Assembly: GCF_027912495.1 (NCBI RefSeq)
Contig: NZ_CP115463.1
Coordinates: 2,255,501 to 2,319,500, forward strand
Length of the DNA stretch: 64,000 nucleotides
DNA from: Caulobacter sp. NIBR1757
GTDB lineage: Bacteria > Pseudomonadota > Alphaproteobacteria > Caulobacterales > Caulobacteraceae
Direction: 5' to 3'
The translations under genes were made by a program, and so were the position numbers. Shown in pieces: positions 8,768-19,295 of the stretch (within the stretch, counting starts at the first letter, position 1; every line of letters begins with the position of its first letter). The notes under the pieces were generated by a model, which was not told where the DNA came from, searched no databases, and saw only the letters and a list, made by a program, of their open reading frames with translations.

Positions 8768-10189
8768 ATGACCCGGGACGAAGCCGACCTGACCGAAGCC
8801 TATGAAGCGCCGCTCCCCGAGGACCTCGAGGATCTGGCGCTTGGCGACGACTACGCCCTCAACGCCGAATACGTAGAGCTGGTGATCGACGCCGCCGATC
8901 GCGGCGACGACGAGCGTCTGCGCGAGCTGGTCGGAGCCCTGCGGTCCGAAGACGTCGCCGACCTGATGGGCTTCCTGACCGCCGACTACCGCGAGCAGGT
9001 GATTCCCCAGCTCGATGCCGAGACGCTCGGCGAGGTGCTGTCGGAGCTCGACACCAACCTGCGCGAAGAGGTCATGGAGTCGGTGCCCAGCACCACCCTG
9101 GCCCGCGCCCTCGAGGAAATGGACAGCGACGACGCCGTCGACCTGGTCGAGGATCTGGAAGACGACAAGCGCGCCCAGGTCCTGGCCGCCATGGACCAGG
9201 AAGAGCGGGACGCCATCGTCACCGCCCTGAAGTACGAGGACGAGACCGCCGGTCGCCTGATGCAGCGCGACCTGATGGCGGCGCCCAGCTTCTGGACCGT
9301 CGGCCAGACGATCGACCACATCCGCAGCCACAGCGAAGACCTGCCGGAGCTGTTCTTCGACGTCTACGTCATCGACCCCTCGCACAAGCCGACCGGCGCC
9401 GTGCCGGTCAGCATCCTGCTGCGCGCCCAGCGCGACCAGCACCTGGCCGAGATCATGGAGTCGGTCACCGAGATCGACGTCGACATGGACCAGGAAGAGG
9501 TGGCCTACATCTTCGACAAGTACCACCTGATCAGCGCTCCGGTGATCGACAGCGGCGGCCGTCTGGTCGGCCAGATCACCGTCGACGATATCGTCGGGGT
9601 CATCCAGGAAGAGACGGAGGAAGACATCCTGGCCCTGGCCGGGGTCAGCGACGCCGGCCGTGACGCCACCATCTGGGGCATCGCCCGCTCGCGCCTGCCC
9701 TGGCTGGTGGTCAACACCCTGACCGCCGCCGTCGCCGCCAGCGTCATCGGGGCGTTCCAGAACGAGATCAGCAAGATCCTCACCCTGGCCATCCTGATGC
9801 CCATCGTCGCCTCGCTGGGCGGCAACGCCGGCACCCAGACCCTGGCCGTCGCCGTGCGGGCCCTGGCCAGCCGCGAGCTGAACGCCTCCAACGCCATGCG
9901 GATCGTCTTCCGCGAGCTGGGCGTCGGTCTGCTGAACGGGGCCGTGCTGGCCTCGATCATGGCCCTGGCGGTCTTCCTGTTCTTCCGCGACCCGATGCTG
10001 TGCCTGACCATCGGCCTGGCGCTGGTGATCAACCTGTTCATCGCCAGCATGGCCGGGATCCTGGTGCCGTTGGCCCTCGACCGCCTCGGCCGCGACCCGG
10101 CGGTCTCTTCTTCGGTGTTCGTCACCTTCATGACCGATTTCATGGGTTTCCTGTCCTTCCTGGGTCTGGCGGCGTTGATTCTCCTGTAA
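8768..10189 (+). CDS. mgtE: Magnesium transporter MgtE
   Basis: A 473-residue MgtE-type channel. An acidic N-terminal superhelical domain (residues about 25-150, LSELDTNLREEVMESVPSTT and DSDDAVDLVEDLEDDKRAQV) is followed by two CBS domains (about 155-285, with HLISAPVIDSGGRLVGQITVDD) that sense cytoplasmic magnesium. Five transmembrane helices follow from about residue 305, with ILMPIVASLGGNAGTQTLAV forming the selectivity region. Length and domain order match the family. The ATG at 8768 has AGGAGG directly upstream; the longer frame to 8708 lacks such a site. Confidence 0.95.
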   Translation: MTRDEADLTEAYEAPLPEDLEDLALGDDYALNAEYVELVIDAADRGDDERLRELVGALRSEDVADLMGFLTADYREQVIPQLDAETLGEVLSELDTNLREEVMESVPSTTLARALEEMDSDDAVDLVEDLEDDKRAQVLAAMDQEERDAIVTALKYEDETAGRLMQRDLMAAPSFWTVGQTIDHIRSHSEDLPELFFDVYVIDPSHKPTGAVPVSILLRAQRDQHLAEIMESVTEIDVDMDQEEVAYIFDKYHLISAPVIDSGGRLVGQITVDDIVGVIQEETEEDILALAGVSDAGRDATIWGIARSRLPWLVVNTLTAAVAASVIGAFQNEISKILTLAILMPIVASLGGNAGTQTLAVAVRALASRELNASNAMRIVFRELGVGLLNGAVLASIMALAVFLFFRDPMLCLTIGLALVINLFIASMAGILVPLALDRLGRDPAVSSSVFVTFMTDFMGFLSFLGLAALILL

Positions 10190-10222
10190 GCTGAGGCCCT
10201 CAGTTCAGCGCTCGCGCAAAAC

Positions 10223-10236
10223 GGCCCCTATCTTGC
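10223..10236 (+). promoter_or_regulatory. Candidate sigma-54 (-24/-12) promoter of spmX
   Basis: GG at 10223-10224 and GC at 10235-10236 have the strict ten-base spacing of sigma-54 promoters, in CGGCCCCTATCTTGCCC (consensus TGGCAC-N5-TTGC; the -12 TTGC is exact). The predicted transcript start is about 35 nt before the spmX ATG. In Caulobacter crescentus spmX transcription is known to depend on the sigma-54 activator TacA. Confidence 0.6.
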
Positions 10237-10282
10237 CCGGGGGTAGTGGAACGCATCGGCGCTCGTATCAATTTGGGTCAAA

Positions 10283-11911
10283 ATGGGCATGAAACCCCGT
10301 CATCAGGTCTCCAAGGCCGCCGTCGAACTGATCAAGACGTTCGAAGGCTACCGTTCCAAAGCGGCGCAGCTGCCCGACGGGCGCTGGACGATCGGCTTTG
10401 GCCACACCCTGACCGCCCGCGAAGGGGCGCAGGTCTCGGAACAGGACGCCGAGGCGTTGCTGCTCTACGACCTGATCGCCATCGCCCATGCGGTCAACGA
10501 GCAGACCTTCACGCCGCTGACGCAGAACCAGTTCGACGCGCTCTGCTGCTTCGCCTTCAACGTCGGGATCGACAACTTCAAGCGCTCCAGCGTCCTGCGC
10601 CGGGTCAATGAAGGTAGCCTGCTGCAGGCGGCCTGCGCCATGGAGATGTGGCGCAAGGCCGACTTCGAGGGCGAGCGCATCGTCGTTGACGCCCTGGTCC
10701 GCCGCCGCTCGGCCGAGAAGACCCTGTTCCTGACGCCGGCCAACGGCTGGGTGCCGGCGCCGTCGCCGATCGTCCGGCCCAAGGTCGACTATGACGCCGT
10801 CAACTTCGTGCCGCGCCAGACCCCGACGGCCTTGAAGACCGACCTCACCGCCGACAAGGCCGTCGCCGAGCGGGACGAGCCGTTGCCCTCGCCGCACGCG
10901 CCGCCGGAAAGCACGCCGCCCCAGCCTGTGCAGGTCGTGACCGCGTCGATGACCGCCGCCGCCGCCGTGACCTCGCGCCTGGCCCAGCTGGTGCCCGAGC
11001 CGGTCGTCGTGCCGCCGCCGGTCCCGGCCGCGGCGCCCGTCGTCTCGGCTCCGGTCGCCGACGAATCGCTCAGCGCGCCCGTCGTCGAAGCGCCGCCCCT
11101 GGAGGTTGTCGCCTCGCAGACCGCCGACGAAAGCCTGGCCTGGTCGCCGACCTCCACCGAGGTGGTCACCGCCGAGGAGCAGGCCCTGGAAGCGGCGGAA
11201 GACGAGGGCGATTTCGCCGACGCCGAGGCCAACGACTTCGACCCGGTGCTGGAATTCTCGCGCACCCCGGCCGAGCCGACCCCGGTTCCGGCCGCCGACG
11301 CGTTGGCCTTCCCGCCGCCGCCGGCCCCGGTCGAGGCGCTGCCCGTACAGCCGGAAAGCTACACCCCGTATCCGGCGACGCCGGTGCTGGCCGTCGGCAA
11401 CGGCGATCGCGCCTTTGTCCTGACTCCGGCCCCCGAGCATGAAATCGCCGTCGCCAGCGACACCTCCGATCCCTTCCGCTTCGAGGCCGCCAACGAGTCC
11501 GAGCCGGGCCTGTTCGACATCTCCAGCCAGCCCTTCGAGCCGGAAATGACCGGCGTCCGCAGCCAGCCGCTGCTCAACGAAGACCACATCCGCCGGCTGG
11601 TGGAAGAGGACGAGCGCACCCTGGCCGCCAACTTCGATCCGGCCTTCGACGCCACCCCGCTGGAGCAGCCGCGCGTTCCGGGCGTCGCCTGGCTGGGCGG
11701 GGCCGTGATCGGCCTGTTCGTCTGCGGCGGCGGCATTGCCTGGGGCCTGGTGGACGGCACCGGCGACGCCGGCATCAAGGTCGCCGCCTGGTCGATGGCC
11801 CTGGGCGGCGGCGGCGTGCTGCTGTTCTCGGCCTGGCGCTGGCTGTCGGCCTTCGGCCTGCCGCCGATGGATGACGAGGACGACAGCCAATCGAATACCC
11901 CGGCCGAGTGA
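10283..11911 (+). CDS. spmX: Polar localisation factor SpmX (co-opted phage-type muramidase)
   Basis: SpmX recruits and activates the histidine kinase DivJ at the stalked pole in Caulobacter and positions stalks in relatives. Residues 1-150 form a GH24 lysozyme-like domain: AAVELIKTFEGYRSKAAQLP with the catalytic-type Glu, and GRWTIGFGHTLTAREGAQVS. A Pro/Ala/Glu-rich, probably disordered linker spans about 155-455. Two C-terminal membrane helices follow (WLGGAVIGLFVCGGGIAWGL and AAWSMALGGGGVLLFSAWRW), then a short acidic tail. At 542 residues it is longer than the C. crescentus protein as I recall it, mostly in the linker. The start could also be ATG at 10289 (MKPRHQVS). It is the best single indicator of the order Caulobacterales here. 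Confidence 0.92.
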   Translation: MGMKPRHQVSKAAVELIKTFEGYRSKAAQLPDGRWTIGFGHTLTAREGAQVSEQDAEALLLYDLIAIAHAVNEQTFTPLTQNQFDALCCFAFNVGIDNFKRSSVLRRVNEGSLLQAACAMEMWRKADFEGERIVVDALVRRRSAEKTLFLTPANGWVPAPSPIVRPKVDYDAVNFVPRQTPTALKTDLTADKAVAERDEPLPSPHAPPESTPPQPVQVVTASMTAAAAVTSRLAQLVPEPVVVPPPVPAAAPVVSAPVADESLSAPVVEAPPLEVVASQTADESLAWSPTSTEVVTAEEQALEAAEDEGDFADAEANDFDPVLEFSRTPAEPTPVPAADALAFPPPPAPVEALPVQPESYTPYPATPVLAVGNGDRAFVLTPAPEHEIAVASDTSDPFRFEAANESEPGLFDISSQPFEPEMTGVRSQPLLNEDHIRRLVEEDERTLAANFDPAFDATPLEQPRVPGVAWLGGAVIGLFVCGGGIAWGLVDGTGDAGIKVAAWSMALGGGGVLLFSAWRWLSAFGLPPMDDEDDSQSNTPAE

Positions 11912-12009
11912 TGGCCGGGGGTAGGGGGCAGTAAGCGTAAGTACGCGTAGCGTGGCGTAACCGCCCCGTGGGTCTGTGCGACCCGCGGGGCGTCTGCTAT
12001 TTCGGGGCC

Positions 12010-13170
12010 ATGACGCATTCCCCCCAGATGGACTTCGGCCTTGGCGAGACCGCCGAGGCGATTCGCGAAACCACCGCCCGCTTCGCCGCCGACCGCATCG
12101 CGCCCATGGCCGCGCGGATCGACGCCGACAACCACTTCCCCCGCGAGCTCTGGCCCGAGATGGGCGAGCTCGGCCTGCACGGCATCACCGTCGAGGAGGA
12201 GTTCGGCGGGCTCGGCCTCGGCTACCTCGAGCATGTCATCGCCATGGAGGAGGTGTCCCGCGCCTCCGCCAGCATCGGCCTCTCCTACGGCGCCCACTCC
12301 AACCTCTGCGTCAACCAGATCCGCCGCTGGGCCACGCCCGAGCAGAAGCGCCGGTATCTGCCCAAGCTGATCAGCGGCGAGCACGTCGGCTCCCTGGCCA
12401 TGAGCGAGGCCGGTTCGGGCTCGGACGTCGTCTCGATGAAGCTTCGCGCCGACCACAGGGGCGACCGTTACGTGCTGAACGGCACGAAGTTCTGGATCAC
12501 CAACGCCCCCCACGCCGACACCCTGGTCGTCTACGCCAAGACCGACCCGGACGGGGCCAGCCGCGGCATCACCGCCTTCCTCATCGAAAAAGGCATGAAG
12601 GGCTTCAGTGTCTCGAAGAAGCTCGACAAGATGGGCATGCGCGGCTCCGATACCGCCGAGCTGGTGTTCGAGGACTGCGAAGTTCCGGAAGAGAACATCA
12701 TGGGCCCGCTGAACGGCGGCGTCGGCGTCCTGATGAGCGGCCTCGACTATGAGCGCGCCGTGCTCTCGGCCGGTCCGCTCGGCATCATGCAGGCCTGCCT
12801 CGACGTCGTCCTGCCCTACGTCCGCGACCGCAAGCAGTTCGGCAAGGCCATCGGCAACTTCCAGCTGATGCAGGGCAAGGTCGCCGACATGTATGTCGCC
12901 CTCAACAGCGCCCGAGCCTACGTCTACGCCGTGGCCCGCGCCTGCGACGCCGGCAAGACCACCCGCTTCGACGCCGCCGGCGCCATCCTGCTGGCATCCG
13001 AGAACGCCATGAAGGTCGCCAACGAGGCGATCCAGGCCCTCGGCGGCGCCGGCTACACCCGCGAATGGCCGGTCGAGCGCTACCTGCGCGACGCCAAGCT
13101 CTACGATATCGGGGCCGGGACCAACGAAATCCGTCGGTTCCTCATTGGCCGTGAACTGGTTGGCGGCTAG
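12010..13170 (+). CDS. liuA: Isovaleryl-CoA dehydrogenase (LiuA/Ivd)
   Basis: A 386-residue FAD-dependent acyl-CoA dehydrogenase. Visible are the flavin and substrate motifs [18 protein letters not shown] and [11 protein letters not shown], and the C-terminal [20 protein letters not shown]. The catalytic base is in [20 protein letters not shown], the position used by isovaleryl-CoA dehydrogenase rather than the C-terminal Glu of short- and medium-chain enzymes. It converts isovaleryl-CoA from leucine to 3-methylcrotonyl-CoA, the substrate of the carboxylase encoded by liuB and liuD nearby. ATG 12010 is chosen; the frame runs 42 bp further upstream without a better start. Confidence 0.92.
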   Translation: MTHSPQMDFGLGETAEAIRETTARFAADRIAPMAARIDADNHFPRELWPEMGELGLHGITVEEEFGGLGLGYLEHVIAMEEVSRASASIGLSYGAHSNLCVNQIRRWATPEQKRRYLPKLISGEHVGSLAMSEAGSGSDVVSMKLRADHRGDRYVLNGTKFWITNAPHADTLVVYAKTDPDGASRGITAFLIEKGMKGFSVSKKLDKMGMRGSDTAELVFEDCEVPEENIMGPLNGGVGVLMSGLDYERAVLSAGPLGIMQACLDVVLPYVRDRKQFGKAIGNFQLMQGKVADMYVALNSARAYVYAVARACDAGKTTRFDAAGAILLASENAMKVANEAIQALGGAGYTREWPVERYLRDAKLYDIGAGTNEIRRFLIGRELVGG

Positions 13171-13179
13171 AGGCAGGCT

Positions 13180-13413
13180 ATGCCCCGTGAAGACGACAAG
13201 ATCGTAAGCCTCGACCAGCGCCGCGAGCAGGAGGCTGACCGCAAGCGCGCCCAGGCCATGGCCGAGCGCGACGCTCGCCGCCGCCGCCAGCTGGCCGAGC
13301 ACGGCCCGGCCGCCGAGCGTCATGGCCGGCTGGTCGGCCGCATCCTGCTTGGGCTGCTGCTCGTCGTCTTGGTGGCGGCTGTGACCTGGTGGGTGATGGG
13401 CTTCTTCAGTTAG
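13180..13413 (+). CDS. Small single-pass membrane protein
   Basis: A 77-residue protein with a highly charged, probably helical N-terminal half (LDQRREQEADRKRAQAMAERDARRRRQL) and one C-terminal membrane helix (GRILLGLLLVVLVAAVTWWVMGF). It starts 9 bp after liuA stops, so it is probably co-transcribed, but nothing links it to leucine breakdown. No family recognised. A GC-rich hairpin follows at 13427-13454. Confidence 0.75.
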   Translation: MPREDDKIVSLDQRREQEADRKRAQAMAERDARRRRQLAEHGPAAERHGRLVGRILLGLLLVVLVAAVTWWVMGFFS

Positions 13414-13426
13414 CCCCCAATGGAAA

Positions 13427-13454
13427 GGGCCGGCCCCCTTACGAGAGCCGGCCC
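13427..13454 (+). terminator. GC-rich hairpin after the small membrane-protein gene
   Basis: GGGCCGGC (13427-13434) and GCCGGCCC (13447-13454) form a perfect 8-bp stem with a 12-nt loop, 14 bp after the stop codon. No T tract follows (CACACCAAAC), so a role as an intrinsic terminator is uncertain; it may stabilise the 3' end. Confidence 0.4.
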
Positions 13455-13499
13455 CACACCAAACGACGGTTGAACCGCGTCGTCAGACGACATCACAGA

Positions 13500-13581
13500 T
13501 CAAAGGAGGGAAAGAACCCCGCCCGTCGATCCGTGAGCGGTTGCCGTGTGTTTTTGGTGAGACACTGGATCACCTCCTTTC
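13500..13581. other. Isolated match to the 16S rRNA 3' end; possible 21-codon ORF on the minus strand
   Basis: CTGGATCACCTCCTTTC at 13565-13581 on the plus strand is identical to the 3' end of bacterial 16S rRNA as I remember it, anti-Shine-Dalgarno included, although there is no rRNA operon here. AAAGGAGG at 13502-13509 is complementary to CCTCCTTT at 13573-13580, so a plus-strand RNA could fold back on itself. On the minus strand the same bases read as a perfect extended ribosome-binding site seven bases before GTG at 13565, opening a 21-codon frame (MSHQKHTATAHGSTGGVLSL and one more Leu) that stops at 13500. Whether it is a small RNA, a leader or a tiny gene cannot be decided from sequence. 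Confidence 0.45.
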
Positions 13582-13709
13582 AGCTGTTGAGAACAGGACC
13601 ATCAGGATATGGGCGCCTCGCCGCCCATTGCAAAGGTCATCACCACGGCTGGACGTGAATGTCGCGGGCTGTGGATAACCTGCAACGACCGCCCGGCGCT
13701 CAGCCAGCC

Positions 13710-15485
13710 TCAAACCTTCGCCCGCCGCAGATCGACCACCGCCCGCTCCAGCCCGGCCAGCACCTTCTCGGTGGCCAGCCGGCCGGCCTCCGCCCCGCTC
13801 TCGAAGGCCTTCCAGTCGCGGATGTCGATGTGGTCGACGTCGGGCAGCACCAGCACATCGGTGGCGTCGCGCGCCGCCAGCACCTCGCGGTTGGTCGATA
13901 GCGTCGCCGCCCGCATCAGCAGCGCCACGATCGGCGGCCCCTTGCGCCATTCGCCGGACAGCACCCACCGCAGCAGCGAGGGCATGGCGATGTCCTCGGT
14001 GGTGATGCTGCGCCCGCGCGTCACATCGACCCCGACCACCGGCCCGCGCTGGATCGAGCGCATGATGTCGGCCGGGAAGTTCTTCATCACCGCCCCGTCG
14101 ACCAGTACCTCGCCGGCCAGGGTCGAGGGCGGCATCACCCCGGGCAGGGCGATGGAGGCCCGCAGGGCGTGGCGCAGTACCCCGCGCTGGTGCAGCTCGT
14201 AGCTGCCCCGGGTCAGGTTCGAGGAGATGCAATAGAAGGGCAGCCACAGGTCGGGGATCTCGACCTCGCCGAAATGTTCCTCCAGCCGGTGATTGACCTT
14301 GCGCCCGTGCGTCAGCGCGATCAGCGGGAAGGCGATGTCGTCCAGCGGGCTGGTGTCGACGAAGGCCTGCCGGATGCGCCGCTCCAGCTCCGCCTCTTCC
14401 CAGCCCATGGCCAGGCTGGCGGCGATGATCGCCCCCATCGAGGCCCCGCCGACGAAGTCGATCGGCACGCCCGCCGCCTGCAGGGCCCGCAAGGCGCCGA
14501 TGTGGGCGTAAGCCCGGGCCCCGCCGCCCGACAGCACCAGCCCCACCGACCGACCGGTCAGCAGCCGCGCCATCCGCGCCGCGCAGGGGTCTGACCCGGT
14601 CTTCACATGGAACAGCCGGGCCGCCCCGGTCGCATCGAGCCAGGCGGCCGATCCGCGCGGTTGATCCAGATGGGCCGGCTGGATCAGCATCAGATCCACC
14701 AGCTTGTAGGCCTCCATCGTCTCCGACGCCTTGCCGTTCAGCGCCGGCGGCGGCCGGTCGCCGCGCCCGACGCGGAACAATCGGTCCACCTGCCGCCCGA
14801 CCAGATCGCCCCAGGCCCGCTCGCCGGCCTCGGCGACATAGAGGACGAACTCGTGGTCGGCCTCGACATTGGAAAACCATTCGGTCGGCGCGCCCGCCGC
14901 CTCCGACCCGACGACGGTGACCGCGTGGCCCATCTCGGCCATGAATCGCGCGATCTTGCCGATCAGCGGCCGGATCTTGCCGGTCTTCTCGGCCGCCACA
15001 AAGCCGAACACAGCCGGATCGCCGGTCGAGACCCGCGTGCTGGCGTTGCGGGCCCGGTTGAGCACCAGCCGGGCGATCTCCAGCATGACATGCGGATCGT
15101 CGTCGGCGGCCGCGAAGAAGTCCTCGGCGTCGAGCGCCAGCACCTCGGAGTCGCGCAGCGCCACGACCCGCGCCGTGTGCGCCGTGCCGCCGACCAGCGC
15201 CATCTCACCCGCCGGCTCACCCGGCCGGATAACGCCGACGAACTGCCGGTCCAGACCCTCTTCCTTGCGGAAGGCGCCCAGCTTGCCGGCGTGCAGCAGG
15301 AAGATCTGGTTCGACTGCTCCCCCGATTCGAACAGGGTCGCCCCGCCCGGCAGCGAGAACCAGCGCGCGTTGCCGGCGTCCCACTCGCGCTCGAAGAGGC
15401 GGGTGAGGGCGCTGTCCTGACGATAGGTAATGGGCCCGACCACGGAAGCGACGCTAGCATGAGTCCCTGAAAACCAGCGGTCCAC
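13710..15485 (-). CDS. Patatin-like phospholipase with N-terminal cyclic-nucleotide-binding domain
   Basis: A 591-residue protein resembling bacterial relatives of neuropathy target esterase. Residues about 25-150 form a cNMP-binding-like domain ([34 protein letters not shown]). The patatin domain begins near residue 315: the oxyanion motif [15 protein letters not shown], the nucleophile motif [11 protein letters not shown] (GxSxG) and the catalytic Asp in [11 protein letters not shown] are all intact. It probably hydrolyses phospholipids or lysophospholipids at the membrane. It lies opposite to, and between, liuA and liuB, so it interrupts the leucine genes without being part of them. Confidence 0.88.
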   Translation of the reverse strand: MDRWFSGTHASVASVVGPITYRQDSALTRLFEREWDAGNARWFSLPGGATLFESGEQSNQIFLLHAGKLGAFRKEEGLDRQFVGVIRPGEPAGEMALVGGTAHTARVVALRDSEVLALDAEDFFAAADDDPHVMLEIARLVLNRARNASTRVSTGDPAVFGFVAAEKTGKIRPLIGKIARFMAEMGHAVTVVGSEAAGAPTEWFSNVEADHEFVLYVAEAGERAWGDLVGRQVDRLFRVGRGDRPPPALNGKASETMEAYKLVDLMLIQPAHLDQPRGSAAWLDATGAARLFHVKTGSDPCAARMARLLTGRSVGLVLSGGGARAYAHIGALRALQAAGVPIDFVGGASMGAIIAASLAMGWEEAELERRIRQAFVDTSPLDDIAFPLIALTHGRKVNHRLEEHFGEVEIPDLWLPFYCISSNLTRGSYELHQRGVLRHALRASIALPGVMPPSTLAGEVLVDGAVMKNFPADIMRSIQRGPVVGVDVTRGRSITTEDIAMPSLLRWVLSGEWRKGPPIVALLMRAATLSTNREVLAARDATDVLVLPDVDHIDIRDWKAFESGAEAGRLATEKVLAGLERAVVDLRRAKV

Positions 15486-15554
15486 ACGGCCGGGCCCTCA
15501 TCGGGCACAATCCTGCCGCTTCCCCGGCCCGGCGGGACAAGCTATCCCTCTCTC

Positions 15555-17162
<1,608 letters not shown>

Positions 17163-17170
17163 TCAAAGTT

Positions 17171-17360
17171 CCTTCTCCCGCTCGTCGGGAGAAGGTGGCC
17201 CGCGAAGCGGGTCGGATGAGGGCAGCGCAGTTGTCGGATGGCTTCGCGCGTTATGGAGCAGACTTTATGACCGCCCTTCTTCCACTGCCGGCGCTGCCCT
17301 CATCCGTCAGTCCCGGATCAAGTCCGGGACTGCCACCTTCTCCCGACAAGCGGGAGAAGG
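17171..17360. repeat. Intergenic inverted-repeat element between liuB and liuC
   Basis: The element starts with the hairpin CCTTCTCCCG-ctcgt-CGGGAGAAGG and ends with a matching hairpin of CTTCTCCCG/CGGGAGAAG. Between them, GGATGAGGGCAGCG (17214-17227) pairs perfectly with CGCTGCCCTCATCC (17292-17305), and CCCGGATCAAGTCCGGG forms a further stem. The nested symmetry points to a repetitive element rather than a simple terminator; it lies inside what would be the liuB-liuC transcript. Confidence 0.75.
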
Positions 17361-17409
17361 ACGCGGACACCGCCTTCCCGACATCCTCCCCCCGCCGTAG
17401 AGTCCCCAC

Positions 17410-18249
17410 ATGACCAACCCCATCGCCGACCCCCTCGTCGAAATCCCCGACACCGACGTCCTCAGCGACCTCGTCCTCATCGAGGCCACCCCGGACGGCG
17501 TCGCCACCGTCACCATCAACCGCGCCGCCAAGCGCAACGCCTTCAACGCCGAGGTCATCGCGGCCCTGCACGAGGCCTTCCGCACCCTCAGCGACGCCGA
17601 CGGCGTGCGGCTGGTGTTCCTGACCGGGGCAGGGGCCTCGTTCAGCGCCGGGGCGGACCTGGAATGGATGAAGGCCGCCGTCGAATGGACGGAGTCCGAG
17701 AACCGTGAAGACGCCATGGGCCTGGCCAGCATGCTGAAGGCCCTGCACGACCTGCCGCAGCTCACCGTCGCCCTGATCGACGGCCCGGCTTTCGGCGGCG
17801 GCGCCGGTCTGGCGGCCGCCTGCGACATGGCCGTGGCCACCGAGCGGTCCACCTTCGCCTTCTCGGAGGTCAAGCTCGGCCTCACCCCGGCGACCATCAG
17901 CCCCTATGTGATCCGCGCCATCGGGGCCCGTAACGCCAAAATGCTGTTCGCCACCGGCCAGGTCTTCGACGCCGCCGAGGCGCAAGGCTACGGCCTGGTC
18001 AGCCAGGTCGTCGCCGACGCCGCTGCCTTCGACGCGGTCCGCGCCGGCCTGAGCACGGCCATCAAGGCCTGCGCGCCCGGCGCTGTGGCCGACGCCAAGG
18101 ACCTGGTCAACGACATCGAGGGCGCGGAGATTGATCGCGGCGTCATGGAAGAGACCGCCAAACGCATCGCCGCCCGCCGGGTCAGCGAAGAAGGCCGCGA
18201 AGGCGTCACCGCCTTCCTCGAGAAGCGCAAGCCGGGCTGGGCGGAGTAG
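17410..18249 (+). CDS. liuC: Methylglutaconyl-CoA hydratase (enoyl-CoA hydratase family)
   Basis: A 279-residue crotonase-fold enzyme: TINRAAKRNAFNAEVIAAL, the oxyanion segment GAGASFSAGADLEWMK, DGPAFGGGAGLAAACDMAVA and FSEVKLGLTPATISPYVIRA. Placement between liuB and liuD, encoding the two subunits of methylcrotonyl-CoA carboxylase, identifies it as the hydratase that turns 3-methylglutaconyl-CoA into HMG-CoA; by sequence alone it could be another enoyl-CoA hydratase. The ATG at 17410 follows the inverted-repeat element. Confidence 0.85.
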   Translation: MTNPIADPLVEIPDTDVLSDLVLIEATPDGVATVTINRAAKRNAFNAEVIAALHEAFRTLSDADGVRLVFLTGAGASFSAGADLEWMKAAVEWTESENREDAMGLASMLKALHDLPQLTVALIDGPAFGGGAGLAAACDMAVATERSTFAFSEVKLGLTPATISPYVIRAIGARNAKMLFATGQVFDAAEAQGYGLVSQVVADAAAFDAVRAGLSTAIKACAPGAVADAKDLVNDIEGAEIDRGVMEETAKRIAARRVSEEGREGVTAFLEKRKPGWAE

Positions 18250-18251
18250 GC

Positions 18252-19295
18252 ATGGCCGAGGGGGCGAAACCGAAAAAGCCGGCGGCGGCGAAGCCCGCCG
18301 CCAGACCGCGCAAACCGCGCGCCGCCAAGGCGCCGGCCGCCGTGGCGGAGGCCGCGCCTCCGCCCGGCCCGACCATCGATCCGGAGCATCCCAAACCCGG
18401 CCAGCCCCCCATGCCGGCCGACACCGGAAAGACCTGCGCCAACTGCGGCACGCCGCTGATCGGTCACTACTGCCACGAGTGCGGCCAGCAGGGCCATCTG
18501 CACAACCGGCTCGGCCACCTGCTGCATGAATTCGTCGAGGGCATCGCCCACTTCGACGGCCGCCTGTGGCGCACCCTGCCGCTGCTCGCCTGGCGCCCCG
18601 GCCGGCTCAGCCGCGACTGGATCGAGGGCAAGCGGGCCCGCTACGTCGCCCCGCTGCACATCTTCCTGTTCGCCCTGTTCCTGTTCTTCACCATCCAGTC
18701 CTTCGTCCACTACAAGACCAACGACACCGTCAACATCAACGGCGCGCCGGTCATCATCGACGCGGAGGACCGTGAGGCGGTGATGAAGGAACAGCGCGAG
18801 AAGGTCGCGGCCCTCAGGGCCAAGCCTGGCGAAAAGGCGACGGGCCCTGAGGCGTTCAGCGGCAAGGCGGTGGAGTTCTTCGACAAGCGCTCCGGTCACT
18901 GGGATTACTACCTGCTGAAGATCCAGAGCCTGCTCTACAAGTTCGGGTTCCTGATGGCCCCGATCTCGATGCTGATCCTCTGGCTCGTGCTGTTCTACAA
19001 GCGTGGCTACACCCTCTACGACCATGCGACCGTGGCCCTCTACGGCCTCGGTTTCACCGCCTTGCTGGCGGCGGTCGGCGTGCTGCTACCGCCTTCGATT
19101 GCCGGCTTCTGGACCTTCTTCATCATGCTGTTCATTCCGGTCCATGCCGTCCGCCACCTCAAGGTGGCCTACGCCATGGGCTGGCCAGGCGCGATCGCCA
19201 CGGGCCTGGTCATGGGTCTGCTGACCCTCATCGCCCTCGGCTTCTTCATCGGCGCCATCTTCCTGATCGGCCTTCTGGGTGTTCCCCATGCTTGA
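18252..19295 (+). CDS. DUF3667 membrane protein with zinc ribbon
   Basis: A 347-residue protein. The N-terminus (1-60) is Lys/Pro/Ala-rich and probably disordered; a zinc ribbon follows (CANCGTPLIGHYCHECGQQG), then the DUF3667 core LRNRL-like segment HLLHEFVEGIAHFDGRLWRT. Four or five hydrophobic helices come next (LHIFLFALFLFFTI, FLMAPISMLILWLVLFY, GFFIGAIFLIGLLG). The family's function is unknown. It starts 2 bp after liuC stops and overlaps the liuD start, so it is translationally tied to the leucine operon although no metabolic role is apparent. Confidence 0.82.
   Translation: MAEGAKPKKPAAAKPAARPRKPRAAKAPAAVAEAAPPPGPTIDPEHPKPGQPPMPADTGKTCANCGTPLIGHYCHECGQQGHLHNRLGHLLHEFVEGIAHFDGRLWRTLPLLAWRPGRLSRDWIEGKRARYVAPLHIFLFALFLFFTIQSFVHYKTNDTVNINGAPVIIDAEDREAVMKEQREKVAALRAKPGEKATGPEAFSGKAVEFFDKRSGHWDYYLLKIQSLLYKFGFLMAPISMLILWLVLFYKRGYTLYDHATVALYGLGFTALLAAVGVLLPPSIAGFWTFFIMLFIPVHAVRHLKVAYAMGWPGAIATGLVMGLLTLIALGFFIGAIFLIGLLGVPHA

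Noticed and set aside
11359..13323. 654-residue minus-strand frame over spmX end and liuA
   Set aside because: Antisense of two well-supported genes; no recognisable motifs.
13670..13678. Perfect DnaA box TGTGGATAA
   Set aside because: A single isolated box near the end of the patatin gene, with no clustered boxes or A/T-rich unwinding region; not an origin.
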